Part shown: one piece after another, positions 16,759 to 25,357 of the stretch
How the letters are laid out: every line of letters starts with the position of its first letter
How positions within the stretch are numbered: position 1 is the stretch's first letter
Source: Bdellovibrionales bacterium
Lineage (GTDB): Bacteria; Bdellovibrionota; Bdellovibrionia; Bdellovibrionales; UBA1609
Reading direction: 5' to 3'
DNA: 45,330 nt
NCBI GenBank assembly: GCA_020630675.1
Contig: JAHDIR010000021.1
Span: 1-45,330, forward strand
Translations under genes and position numbers: made by a program
Notes under the pieces: generated by a model
Databases searched by the model: none
Told to the model about the DNA's origin: nothing
What the model saw: only the letters and a program-made list of their open reading frames with translations

Positions 16759-17538
16759 ATGAGTGTAGTCAGAACGGAAGTTATAGATAATATTTTTTAT
16801 ATCTCCCTTAATAAGCCCAACAAAAAAAATGCATTTGATCCCGAGATGATTGAACTCTTAACTCAAGCCTTCTTAAGTGTGGGGCAATTAAAAAATGTAG
16901 CCGGAGTTTATTTGTCGGGAGCTGGAGATTGCTTTTGTGCCGGAGCTGACTTGGGATGGATGAAATCAATGGTTAACTACAGCCTTGAAGAAAACATACA
17001 AGACTCTGAAAAATTATTTGATATGTTTTTAGCAGGACTTCATTGTCCGTTGCCTGTGGTGGGTTACTTTCATGGTTATGTCATGGGGGGAGCCACTGGT
17101 TTGGCAGCAATTTGTGATATAGGAATATCTGAAGAAAACACTAAATATTGCTTTAGCGAAGTTAAGCTCGGTTTAGCTCCTGCTGTGATCAGCCCTTTTG
17201 TGATGGCTAAGATGAAAGCTAATTTTGCTCAAGAGTATATGCTTACGGCTAAACTTTTTGGCTCTCAAGAAGCCTTAGGTTCTGGTTTAGTTAACTATTC
17301 AGAGTCTCAACAAAATTGCGAGCAAATTATTGATAAAATTTTAAATAGACTTCTTAAGAATGGCCCGGAGGCTGTGAAAGAAACAAAAAAGTTATTACGT
17401 GAAGTCAATCCCTCTCAAGTGGCCAGCTTTAAAAAAATCACAACAAAAGTTATTGCTGAACGAAGAGTGAGTCAGGAAGGGCAAGAAGGCTTATCGGCTT
17501 TTTTTAGTAAAACAAAACCAAATTGGTTAGGGGTTTAG
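16759..17538 (+). CDS. liuC: Methylglutaconyl-CoA hydratase (crotonase family)
   Basis: 259 residues of the enoyl-CoA hydratase family. The oxyanion-hole segment is DCFCAGADLGWM (about residue 57) and the second is HGYVMGGATGLAAICD (about 110). A glutamate in the catalytic region is kept in FSEVKLGLAPAVISP (about 135). Position between the two carboxylase subunits, and the DLGWMKSM pattern, point to hydration of 3-methylglutaconyl-CoA to HMG-CoA, the fifth step of leucine catabolism. The family is too uniform to prove this by sequence alone. It starts one base after liuB and ends one base before the biotin carboxylase, so translation is probably coupled. Confidence 0.87.
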   Translation: MSVVRTEVIDNIFYISLNKPNKKNAFDPEMIELLTQAFLSVGQLKNVAGVYLSGAGDCFCAGADLGWMKSMVNYSLEENIQDSEKLFDMFLAGLHCPLPVVGYFHGYVMGGATGLAAICDIGISEENTKYCFSEVKLGLAPAVISPFVMAKMKANFAQEYMLTAKLFGSQEALGSGLVNYSESQQNCEQIIDKILNRLLKNGPEAVKETKKLLREVNPSQVASFKKITTKVIAERRVSQEGQEGLSAFFSKTKPNWLGV

Positions 17539-17539
17539 T

Positions 17540-19000
17540 GTGGGAAAAATTGAGAAGGTAGCTATAGCAAACCGGGGAGAAGTGGCTGTTCGAATTATTA
17601 GAGCTTGCCAAGAAATGGGAATTGAAACAGTTTTATTGCACTCAGAAGTAGATAAAAACACAATGGCCTATCGTTTAAGTGATCATGTTGTTTGTATTGG
17701 TGGTGCTGCTATTTCTCAAAGTTATTTAAATATGGACAGTGTTATTGAGGGAACTTTAGCCAGTGGAGCTGATGCCCTTCACCCAGGTTTTGGTTTTTTG
17801 TCTGAAAATGCTGAGTTTGCTCAAAAATGTTTAGATAACAAAATTATTTTCATTGGCCCACGTCCTGAAAGTATTGACCTGTTTGGCGATAAAATTTCTG
17901 CTAAAAAATTAGTGCAAACCACTAGCTGCCCTGTGATTCCAGGCTACATTGGTGACGATCAGTCCGAAGAAAACCTACTGAAAGAAATGAATAATATAGG
18001 TTACCCTGTTATGGTCAAAGCGGCTGGCGGTGGTGGTGGACGTGGATTAAAAGTAGCTTACTCCGAATCGGAAGCTAAAACTGCAATTGAGTCAGCGCGC
18101 CGGGAAGGAATCAATGCCTTTGGCTCTGACAAATTGTTTTTAGAAAAGTATTTAGGAAAGTCTAAACATATTGAAGTGCAGATTTTTGGAGATTCGACCG
18201 GACAGGTTTTTCACCTTTATGAAAGAGAGTGTTCAGTACAAAGAAGGCATCAAAAAGTCATTGAGGAATCTTTAGGGCAGATTAGTCCTGAACTTCGCGA
18301 AAAAATTTGTCAAGCGGCAGTGAGTGTAGCTAAAAGTGCCAATTATTTAGGGGCTGGTACGGTAGAGTTTTTAGTAGAAGGCGATGAATTTTACTTTCTA
18401 GAAATGAATACCCGTTTGCAAGTAGAGCACCCAGTGACCGAATTTATTATGGGCATTGATCTTGTAAAGGCGCAAATTTTAGCGGCTTCTGATCAAAGTG
18501 TTCTTTGGAATCAAAGTGAACTATCCCCGCAAGGGCATGCCATTGAGTGCAGGGTGTATGCCGAAGACCCTTATTTAGGGGGGGTTCCAAGTGTGGGTCG
18601 TTTGGGTTTTTGTAAGTGGCCGCATGGGCCAGGTCGTCGCTTTGAAGTTGGCTTTGAAGAAGGAGACTCTATTACGAGTTACTATGACTCCATGTTAGCC
18701 AAAGTCATTGTTTATGATGAGTCGCGACCAAGAGCAATTACCAAAATGATTAAAACTTTACAAGAAACAGTTATTTTTGGGTTAAAAACAAATATTCCAT
18801 TTTTAATTGAAATTTTGCAGCATCCTGAATTTATAAGTGGAGAAATGACGACTCAATTTTTAGGACAACATTTTAGCTCCCATCTTGAGAAAAAAGAAAA
18901 TTCAAAGCGTGAAAATTTAATTCTTGATTCCATTAAAAAACAGGTTGGTGGTTCAAAAACTTCAACCTCTCAATTAAAAAACCCTTGGTTTGAGGCCTAA
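17540..19000 (+). CDS. liuD: Biotin carboxylase part of a split methylcrotonoyl-CoA carboxylase alpha subunit
   Basis: 486 residues, GTG start. It carboxylates biotin with ATP and bicarbonate. The ATP-grasp biotin carboxylase is complete: KVAIANRGEVAVRIIRAC at the start, HPGFGFLSENAEFA, the glycine-rich loop KAAGGGGGRGLK, ERECSVQRRHQKVIEE, EMNTRLQVEHPVTE and HAIECRVYAEDP. It stops about 35 residues after the carboxylase core. In most alpha subunits one chain of about 650 residues continues through a BT domain to the biotin carrier; here the carrier is a separate gene beginning 4 bp after this stop. Neighbours make methylcrotonyl-CoA the likely substrate. Confidence 0.92.
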   Translation: MGKIEKVAIANRGEVAVRIIRACQEMGIETVLLHSEVDKNTMAYRLSDHVVCIGGAAISQSYLNMDSVIEGTLASGADALHPGFGFLSENAEFAQKCLDNKIIFIGPRPESIDLFGDKISAKKLVQTTSCPVIPGYIGDDQSEENLLKEMNNIGYPVMVKAAGGGGGRGLKVAYSESEAKTAIESARREGINAFGSDKLFLEKYLGKSKHIEVQIFGDSTGQVFHLYERECSVQRRHQKVIEESLGQISPELREKICQAAVSVAKSANYLGAGTVEFLVEGDEFYFLEMNTRLQVEHPVTEFIMGIDLVKAQILAASDQSVLWNQSELSPQGHAIECRVYAEDPYLGGVPSVGRLGFCKWPHGPGRRFEVGFEEGDSITSYYDSMLAKVIVYDESRPRAITKMIKTLQETVIFGLKTNIPFLIEILQHPEFISGEMTTQFLGQHFSSHLEKKENSKRENLILDSIKKQVGGSKTSTSQLKNPWFEA

Positions 19001-19004
19001 TAAA

Positions 19005-19382
19005 ATGAAAAACTTAATATTAAATTTAGATGGCGAACGCATACAAATTTGGGCCCAAGTGATAGGCAATGAATTATGGGCTCATTTTGACGGACAAACT
19101 TTTGTTCAAGACCTCCAAACCTCTTCGCGTCGAAAATCTCGATCGGGGGGGGCTGTGGCCGAAAATGAACTTGTGGCTCCTATGCCAGGCAAAATTTTGA
19201 GTATTAAAACTTCAAAAGGGCAAGAAGTAAAAAAGGGAGATGTATTAATTGTAATGGAAGCTATGAAAATGGAATATAGCTTGTCGGCTCCTAAAGATGG
19301 GAAAGTAGAGGATGTTCTTTGCCAGGAAAGTGATCAGGTGCTTTTAAAGCAAAAATTGGTGACTTTAAACTTTGAAGGATGA
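19005..19382 (+). CDS. Biotin carboxyl carrier part of the split alpha subunit
   Basis: 125 residues from the ATG at 19005; a TTG at 18990, inside the previous gene, is possible but lacks benefit. The C-terminal 70 residues are a biotinyl domain: VAPMPGKILS, then EAMKMEY with the biotin-accepting Lys88. The first 40 residues (LDGERIQIW, WAHFDGQTFVQDL) resemble the last strands of the BT domain that in fused enzymes contacts the beta subunit; the linker SSRRKSRSGG follows. So the pair of genes carries carboxylase and carrier but only a small BT remnant. It is followed by HMG-CoA lyase with a 7-bp gap. Confidence 0.9.
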   Translation: MKNLILNLDGERIQIWAQVIGNELWAHFDGQTFVQDLQTSSRRKSRSGGAVAENELVAPMPGKILSIKTSKGQEVKKGDVLIVMEAMKMEYSLSAPKDGKVEDVLCQESDQVLLKQKLVTLNFEG

Positions 19383-19389
19383 TGAGGTT

Positions 19390-20277
19390 ATGAGTCGAGT
19401 AAAAATTGTTGAGGTTGGGCCTAGAGATGGTTTACAAAACGAAGCCAAGTCACTATCAGTAGCCCTAAGGCTTCAGTTGATTAAAAAATTAAGTGCGGCT
19501 GGATTAAAACATATTGAGGTAGGAGCTTTTGTTTCTCCAAAATGGGTTCCTCAAATGCAAGGTTCTGAGGAGTTGATCGGTAAGATTTTTAAGTCAAAGA
19601 TATTACAACCGAAAGCAAAATATTTTTCAGCCTTAGTTCCTAACTTGAGAGGACTTCAAGATAGTTTAAACACCCCTATTCGTGATGTAGCTGTTTTTGC
19701 TTCGTGCAGTGAAGGCTTTTCCCAAAAAAATATAAATTGTACCATCAAGGAAAGTTTTTTTCGCTTTGAACAAGTGATACAAGAGGCACAAAAAAATAAA
19801 GTTAAGGTTCGAGGGTATTTAAGTACGGCTTTTGGTTGTCCTTATGATGGAAAAATTCCTTTAAGTCGTGTTGTTAAATTAACTCAAAAGTTTTTAAAAA
19901 TGGGTGTTTATGAAGTTGCTATTAGTGACACAATAGGAACTGCTCACCCCAAAGCTGTTGCAGAGTTAATCAAAAAACTGCAACAAGCTGATATTGACTT
20001 GAGTCGATTAGCTTTTCATATGCATAACACTAAAGGAGCGGCTTTAGCCAATGTACTCACAGCTTATCAATTGGGAATTCGAACTTTCGATACGAGTGTT
20101 GGAGGTTTAGGAGGTTGCCCTTACGCCGAAGGAGCAAGTGGTAACTTAGCCACCGAGGAGTTGGTAAGTATGTTTGATGGAATGAAAGTAAAAAGTGGTG
20201 TAAGCCTTTCTGGTTTGATTAAAATTAATCACTGGCTCAGAAGCTCTGTAGGGCTACAAACTCGCTCTCAATTTTAA
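19390..20277 (+). CDS. liuE: Hydroxymethylglutaryl-CoA lyase
   Basis: About 295 residues. It cleaves HMG-CoA to acetyl-CoA and acetoacetate, the last step of leucine degradation. The start is placed at ATG 19390 because MSRVKIVEVGPRDGLQNE is the standard N-terminus; an in-frame TTG at 19372 overlaps the carrier gene. Motifs seen: GPRDGLQNE (metal-binding Asp), ISDTIGTAHP, FHMHNTKGAALAN (metal-binding His pair) and the signature GGLGGCPYAEGASGN with the catalytic cysteine. The last gene of the liu operon; it converges on a lipoprotein gene 20 bp away. No isovaleryl-CoA dehydrogenase (liuA) is present in the window. Confidence 0.93.
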   Translation: MSRVKIVEVGPRDGLQNEAKSLSVALRLQLIKKLSAAGLKHIEVGAFVSPKWVPQMQGSEELIGKIFKSKILQPKAKYFSALVPNLRGLQDSLNTPIRDVAVFASCSEGFSQKNINCTIKESFFRFEQVIQEAQKNKVKVRGYLSTAFGCPYDGKIPLSRVVKLTQKFLKMGVYEVAISDTIGTAHPKAVAELIKKLQQADIDLSRLAFHMHNTKGAALANVLTAYQLGIRTFDTSVGGLGGCPYAEGASGNLATEELVSMFDGMKVKSGVSLSGLIKINHWLRSSVGLQTRSQF

Positions 20278-20297
20278 CTTTATAAAATCAACTTTAT

Positions 20298-21602
20298 TTA
20301 ATAATTAACATTTGGAAATAAAAGCCTACGATCCGTCGCCGCAGTAGGAGCTGTGTTATCTGTTGTGTAGTTTCCCCCCACGCCAGTTAGAATATCATCA
20401 AAGTCACCAAAATCATTACAAGGTGAACCTGTGCCAACTCCATTGTCATACTGACAATTAATACCTTCCTCACCAATAACATCATCATTTATCGTGCTGC
20501 CATTTGTAGAGCCATAAACTAAAAAGTCTTCAAGGGTGTTCCATTCTCTTATATGAACTCTAATTTTATGCCTTTCTTCCATAGCAGCATCAAAGCAGGT
20601 GAATAAAAATGCGTCAGAGCCAGGAACAAGTAAACTACCGTCTAAATCATCAATGGGCTCAACGGCATATGGAAGGTTGGAAATAGCAGCACTTTCATAG
20701 CCATTATGGTTATGAGGGTTGGCAGTCTTTTCAAAATAATTGGCATTATAAGAGTAGTTAGTGACAGCTGTTGTACTATTTGACTTAATATCAAGAGAGT
20801 TACTGTATCCCAGGTTACTTGTTCGTACTAATAAACTTAAAGGATAGCCGACAACGTTAAATAAGTCCCAAGAGGTTCTTACAATTCCTCCCAGACAAGA
20901 TTTAACGTCTCCACCCCACGAACGAACTTCTGATGTTGTTTCATCTGCTGTAGTGTCACCATCGGTATCGATATGTTGCACATAGGTGTAGTTACCAAAG
21001 CAGCAATTTCTTCCGAACTCTTCCTCTGATCGGTCATAAACACAAGAAGGCATAAAGCTATTATCGAAACCACTTAATTCTAGGGAAGTACTACAATCAA
21101 CCACAGAGTTATCCTCTAGAGTGACGTTACATGAAGACCCTGGGTTGGTTAAGTCTGTAAGAACCGGAGTTCCACTAGATTTACTAACTTCAAAAGTAAC
21201 TTGCTTTGGTCCATAGCCTATAGACTCATTCCAGTGCCAAGCTGGTGTTATTGAAAAATGCTCACACATTCCAGGGGGCACATTGTAACTTAACTTGATT
21301 TCATTGTTATAAAGGTCACCCTCTGGAATATCTATCAAGCAAGAAATCACTTCATTATTTGTTGTCGTAGAACTAATTGAACAATTAGAGCCCCACTCAG
21401 ACTCTTTATTAATATAATAAAGATAATCATCACTTGAAACATTAACCCACAAACCCGAAGCTTCTGACTCTCCCACTGGTGAATTGTCAATTTCAGAAGG
21501 CTTGAGGGATGAATTTGTAGTGCTATCTCCACAAGAAGTGAGCAGAGAAACAAGGCAAATATTGGTAATAAAACTAAAAAAAATACGATTAATTTTAATC
21601 AT
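20298..21602 (-). CDS. Large lipoprotein of unknown function
   Basis: About 434 residues from ATG 21602 (a second ATG at 21614 would add four). The lipobox LLTSC directs lipid attachment at the cysteine about 24 residues in. The mature chain is rich in Asp, Asn, Ser and Thr and contains many cysteines, several in pairs such as RNCCFG, which suggests disulfides and an extracytoplasmic home. HIDTDGDTTADE resembles a calcium-binding acidic loop. I recognise no domain. It stands alone between the liu operon and the CoA operon, both pointing toward or away from it without sharing a transcript. Confidence 0.75.
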   Translation of the reverse strand: MIKINRIFFSFITNICLVSLLTSCGDSTTNSSLKPSEIDNSPVGESEASGLWVNVSSDDYLYYINKESEWGSNCSISSTTTNNEVISCLIDIPEGDLYNNEIKLSYNVPPGMCEHFSITPAWHWNESIGYGPKQVTFEVSKSSGTPVLTDLTNPGSSCNVTLEDNSVVDCSTSLELSGFDNSFMPSCVYDRSEEEFGRNCCFGNYTYVQHIDTDGDTTADETTSEVRSWGGDVKSCLGGIVRTSWDLFNVVGYPLSLLVRTSNLGYSNSLDIKSNSTTAVTNYSYNANYFEKTANPHNHNGYESAAISNLPYAVEPIDDLDGSLLVPGSDAFLFTCFDAAMEERHKIRVHIREWNTLEDFLVYGSTNGSTINDDVIGEEGINCQYDNGVGTGSPCNDFGDFDDILTGVGGNYTTDNTAPTAATDRRLLFPNVNY

Positions 21603-21825
21603 GAAAAGTCCCATGGATTTGAGTAAAAAGAAGGTCTAAATGCATTTTGCAAAATAACCTTATCCTTATTAAATCATTGCTGGTGCTTGTTTTGGAGGAG
21701 CGCTCATCTTGAGGAACATAAAACTAGTCAAACGTCTTGCTGGTTTTTTTAGCAAAAGTACAATGATAAAGTTTACTATGACCTTAGTCTTTAAAATCAG
21801 TTTGTCAGTGAATAAAAAATACAGT

Positions 21826-22599
21826 TTATGAATTGAGTTTGAGCGCTAAGAAAAGGCCTTTGAGAACTAAATTTGGTTCTTCGAGATCAAAAATATTTAG
21901 GCCACGAAAAAGTTTGGTGAAGCCTCCGGTTCCTATAACTTTAATTTCTTGTTGTGGAAAAGCTTCTTGTTTTAAATTTTCAGCAATTTGCTTAATAGCA
22001 CCAACATGTCCCCAAAATAATCCGGACTGAATGCTACTAACAGTGGTTTTACCCAAGGTAAAATCAGTTTGTGAGATTTCAACAGAAGGAAGTTTTGCAG
22101 TATTTGACTCAAGAGAACGCATAGATATTTGTAAACCTGGGATAATTACACCCCCAAGATATTCATTTTTTTGGTTAATGGCACAAAACGTTGTGGCCGT
22201 TCCTAGGTCAATAATTAAAGAATTAGTTTCAGGAAACATATGTGTAGAGGCAATGGCGTTAGCAATACGATCAGCTCCGACCTCTAAGGGATTGTGATAT
22301 TTAATTTTTAGACCTGTTTTTGTTCCTGCTTTTAATATAAATGGTTTTTTAGAAAAATACTTCAAACAAGCATTTTGAATGGAATGTAGAGCCTCTGGAA
22401 CTACTGAGCAAATTGAGATTTGGTGAATTTTTAAGTAATCAATTTCATTTTCTTTTAAAACAGACCTTAAAAATACACCCATTTCGTCAGAAGAAATTAC
22501 ATTTTTCGTATTTTTTCTAAATTGAAGTTTTAAGTCTCCATGACTTGAAAAAATACCACCGTGTATTTGAGAGTTACCAATATCAAGACATAAAATCAT
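21826..22599 (-). CDS. coaX: Type III pantothenate kinase
   Basis: 257 residues. It phosphorylates pantothenate, the first step of CoA synthesis. The ASKHA-fold motifs are visible: LCLDIGNSQIHGG (phosphate 1), NPLEVGADRIANAIA, LIIDLGTATTF (phosphate 2) and a late IGTGGFTKLF. A ribosome binding site AGGAG lies in the end of coaBC, one base gap between genes. It is last in the panG-panB-panC-coaBC-coaX operon. Type III kinases are not feedback-inhibited by CoA, as known for the family. Confidence 0.94.
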   Translation of the reverse strand: MILCLDIGNSQIHGGIFSSHGDLKLQFRKNTKNVISSDEMGVFLRSVLKENEIDYLKIHQISICSVVPEALHSIQNACLKYFSKKPFILKAGTKTGLKIKYHNPLEVGADRIANAIASTHMFPETNSLIIDLGTATTFCAINQKNEYLGGVIIPGLQISMRSLESNTAKLPSVEISQTDFTLGKTTVSSIQSGLFWGHVGAIKQIAENLKQEAFPQQEIKVIGTGGFTKLFRGLNIFDLEEPNLVLKGLFLALKLNS

Positions 22600-22600
22600 A

Positions 22601-23836
22601 TCAAAGCTCCTGAGAAACAGTTGTGTCCATAATGAAACGATCTATAAAATCGCCCAATTCAAATATATTTTCTTTTTTAGTTTTTGATTTATTATTTTCA
22701 TGAATATAAAAGTGGTGATTTTTATTTTCTATATCGTGTAAGTCATTTTGAACCACCAGATCAATACTCTTATTAGATAAAATTTTGTTAACGGCTATTG
22801 ATTTTTCATCTTCAGAATTAGTTTTTGTTAGTTTAAAGGCGATAACTTGTATATTTTTATTTTTAGAGTAGGAGGCTAAACGTTCAACAATTTTAAAATT
22901 AGGTTTTAACTGAATAGATAGTTCGGTGCCAGATGAAATTTTTATTTTAGAATTAACACTTATTTTTTTAGCACCAGCATTAAGGTGACTTACGGAATAG
23001 TCACTAATGGCTGCCGTTTGAATGACTGCATCGAAGTGTTGGCTGGAAAGTAAGCTTTGGGTTTGTTGGTTAAGGTTGAAAAAATCAGTAAATACTGACG
23101 TGTTTTGACAAAACTTTGGTGAGGCTGCAGAAACTCCTTTTAATAAAACCACATCATGTCCTTGAAGAGTCAGTTGATCAGCTAAAGAGGCTCCTGTTTT
23201 TCCTGTACTAAAATTTGTAATAAAGCGAACCCCATCAATACTCTCGCGAGTGGCACCAGCTGTGATTAATATCTTTTTTTGAGTTTTTTTACTAAAATAA
23301 TTTTTTTCGATATAATCACATATAAAATCAGGCTCTAGTAACCGGCCTTCTCCGATCTCACCACAAGCCAGAGCGCCAGTATTAGTAGGAAGTACAGTCA
23401 CTCCCCAAGAAGACAGTAACTTCATTGACCTTTGGGTGCTGGGGTGCTGATACATTTTTGTATTCATGGCTGGAAAAATAAGAAAAGGCTTTTTTTGTAA
23501 TTCATAAGCAAGAAATAAAGTTCCAACAATATTTTCTCCCGAGCCTTGAGCAAGCTGGTTTATGGTATTGGCTGTTGCTGGACATAATAGGGTTAGGTCG
23601 GCCCAGCGACCTAAATCAATATGCTCCATATCAAGTTTGTTTTGAAAATTTTTATATATAAGAGGGCCACTAGACAGAGCTTCGAGTTCTTCTTGAGAAA
23701 CAAACTGAAAAGTACTCTCTGTACAAGCAATGCGAATGGTGTAGCCATTATGAATTAATTTTTTAATAACAAGAAGAGCTTTGGGTAAAGCAATAGATCC
23801 ACTTAGCATAAACAATATTTTTTTAGAGTTCAACAT
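22601..23836 (-). CDS. coaBC: Bifunctional phosphopantothenoylcysteine decarboxylase/synthetase
   Basis: About 411 residues. The N-terminal CoaC half (1-190) is a flavin decarboxylase with LSGSIALPKA, the PAMNTKMYQHPSTQ motif and the active cysteine in LACGEIGEGRL. The C-terminal CoaB half (190-411) is the CTP-dependent synthetase, beginning ILITAGATRESIDGVRFITNFSTGKTG. The start could be ATG 23836 or an in-frame TTG at 23842, which is better spaced from GAGG; both overlap panC. It makes 4'-phosphopantetheine from 4'-phosphopantothenate and cysteine, in two steps. Confidence 0.93.
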   Translation of the reverse strand: MLNSKKILFMLSGSIALPKALLVIKKLIHNGYTIRIACTESTFQFVSQEELEALSSGPLIYKNFQNKLDMEHIDLGRWADLTLLCPATANTINQLAQGSGENIVGTLFLAYELQKKPFLIFPAMNTKMYQHPSTQRSMKLLSSWGVTVLPTNTGALACGEIGEGRLLEPDFICDYIEKNYFSKKTQKKILITAGATRESIDGVRFITNFSTGKTGASLADQLTLQGHDVVLLKGVSAASPKFCQNTSVFTDFFNLNQQTQSLLSSQHFDAVIQTAAISDYSVSHLNAGAKKISVNSKIKISSGTELSIQLKPNFKIVERLASYSKNKNIQVIAFKLTKTNSEDEKSIAVNKILSNKSIDLVVQNDLHDIENKNHHFYIHENNKSKTKKENIFELGDFIDRFIMDTTVSQEL

Positions 23837-24575
23837 TATCAATTAACCTCACATCACCTAAAAAAACAGCTATAAACCTTCGGCCATAATGTTCCTCTAG
23901 GTAATCAATTTTAAAACCAGCCTTTTCTAATGTTTCTTGAATTTGTTTTAAGCTTTTATCACTCTTTAATTGTTCATAAACTAGAGAGGCTTGAGAGAGC
24001 TGCGCGGCAGACAAACGTTTATTTCTTGAGCTCATAGCTAGACCACTTGGTTCTCTAATAACGGGGCAAGAAATAATTTCGGTTTTGAGAAAAAAAGATG
24101 TAACCATATTTTTAATCAGCAAGAACTGTTGATAATCTTTTTCTCCAAAGTAAGCTCGATGGGGTTGAACAATATTTAAAAGCTTTAAAACTACAGACAA
24201 AACACCATCAAAGTGGCCTGGGCGACGAGCTCCACATAAAATTTGTGAGAGTTCATTTTCACAAACTTTATAAGAATAGTTGAGAGGATAAATGTCTTCT
24301 TTGGTAGGGCTGAGAACATAGTCTACTTTTAAAGATTGAAGTTTATTTAAATCTTCTTCCCATGTTTTAGGGTAGTTGATCAGGTCATTTGAGTTATTAA
24401 ATTGAGTTGGGTTTACAAAAATACTTAGTACTGTCGTTTGGTTTTCATGCAATGATTTTTTAATTAAAGACAGGTGCCCATCGTGTAGAGCCCCCATTGT
24501 TGGTACAAAACCTAAGCTTTTGCTACTGAGTTTGAGATTCTGAAAGTCTTTAATGCTATGTATAACTTGAGTCAT
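23823..24575 (-). CDS. panC: Pantothenate synthetase (pantoate-beta-alanine ligase)
   Basis: 250 residues, somewhat short for the family (about 280). Shows FVPTMGALHDGHLSLIK with the HxGH nucleotide-binding motif, SIFVNPTQF, FGEKDYQQ and the SSRNKRLS loop that serves as KMSKS. It joins pantoate to beta-alanine with ATP. It overlaps panB by 4 bp (ATGA) and coaBC at its end. No panD (aspartate decarboxylase) is in this operon, so beta-alanine must come from elsewhere. Confidence 0.94.
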   Translation of the reverse strand: MTQVIHSIKDFQNLKLSSKSLGFVPTMGALHDGHLSLIKKSLHENQTTVLSIFVNPTQFNNSNDLINYPKTWEEDLNKLQSLKVDYVLSPTKEDIYPLNYSYKVCENELSQILCGARRPGHFDGVLSVVLKLLNIVQPHRAYFGEKDYQQFLLIKNMVTSFFLKTEIISCPVIREPSGLAMSSRNKRLSAAQLSQASLVYEQLKSDKSLKQIQETLEKAGFKIDYLEEHYGRRFIAVFLGDVRLIDNVEL

Positions 24576-25357
24576 GTATAACTTTCCTTTTCAGAAGGAA
24601 AAGTTTGGCTTTTAACTTCAAAATTAAACTGAGTAAAAGAGCTTAAAAGTTGCTCATTGAGTTGATTGTACTTTTTTACAAACTTTGGATTTTTTAAATA
24701 AACACCTAGCAAATCTTGCATGACAAGAACCTGTCCATCTGTTTGATGACCGGCCCCAATTCCAATGGTTGGAATTGATAGCTGTTCACTAATATTTTTT
24801 GCCAAGGAGCTGGGCACGCACTCTAGCACCACTGAAAAACAACCAGCCTTTTGAAGGGAGAGGGCGTCATTATAAATTTTTTCAGACGAAGCATTATCTT
24901 TTCCTTGAACCTTATAACCTCCCATCTGGTTTAGCATTTGCGGCGTAAGCCCTAAGTGACCCATGACAGGAACACCTGATTCTATAATATGACTTATGGT
25001 TTTTAAGTTTCCATCAGCACCTTCTAATTTTATAGCATGAGCTCCCGCTTTCATGAGTAAACCGACATTATCCATCGTAGTTGATAAATTTTTGCGGTAA
25101 GATAAAAAGGGAAGGTCCGCGACGATAAACTTTTTGGGAGCCCCTTTACGAACAGCTTTAACATGTTCAGCGATTTGAGAAGTTGTAATATCTAAAGTGT
25201 TTTCTTTTCCATAAACCACCATAGCTAAGCTATCACCAACTAAAATTGAATCGACAGGAGATTCATTTAAAATTTGTGCCGACCAATGATCATAACAGGT
25301 GACCATAGAAATTTTTTTATTTTCTTTTTTATAATTAATAAAATCATGAATATTCAT
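24572..25357 (-). CDS. panB: 3-methyl-2-oxobutanoate hydroxymethyltransferase
   Basis: 261 residues with SMVTCYDHWSA, ILVGDSLAMVVYG, ADLPFLSY, KLEGADG, GHLGLTPQ and the C-terminal IGIGAGHQTDGQVLVMQDLLG. These are the metal- and substrate-binding motifs of PanB, which makes ketopantoate from 2-oxoisovalerate and methylene-tetrahydrofolate. It overlaps both neighbours by 4 bp (ATGA), the tightest coupling in the operon. Ketopantoate then needs reduction, the role proposed for the upstream gene. Confidence 0.95.
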   Translation of the reverse strand: MNIHDFINYKKENKKISMVTCYDHWSAQILNESPVDSILVGDSLAMVVYGKENTLDITTSQIAEHVKAVRKGAPKKFIVADLPFLSYRKNLSTTMDNVGLLMKAGAHAIKLEGADGNLKTISHIIESGVPVMGHLGLTPQMLNQMGGYKVQGKDNASSEKIYNDALSLQKAGCFSVVLECVPSSLAKNISEQLSIPTIGIGAGHQTDGQVLVMQDLLGVYLKNPKFVKKYNQLNEQLLSSFTQFNFEVKSQTFPSEKESYT

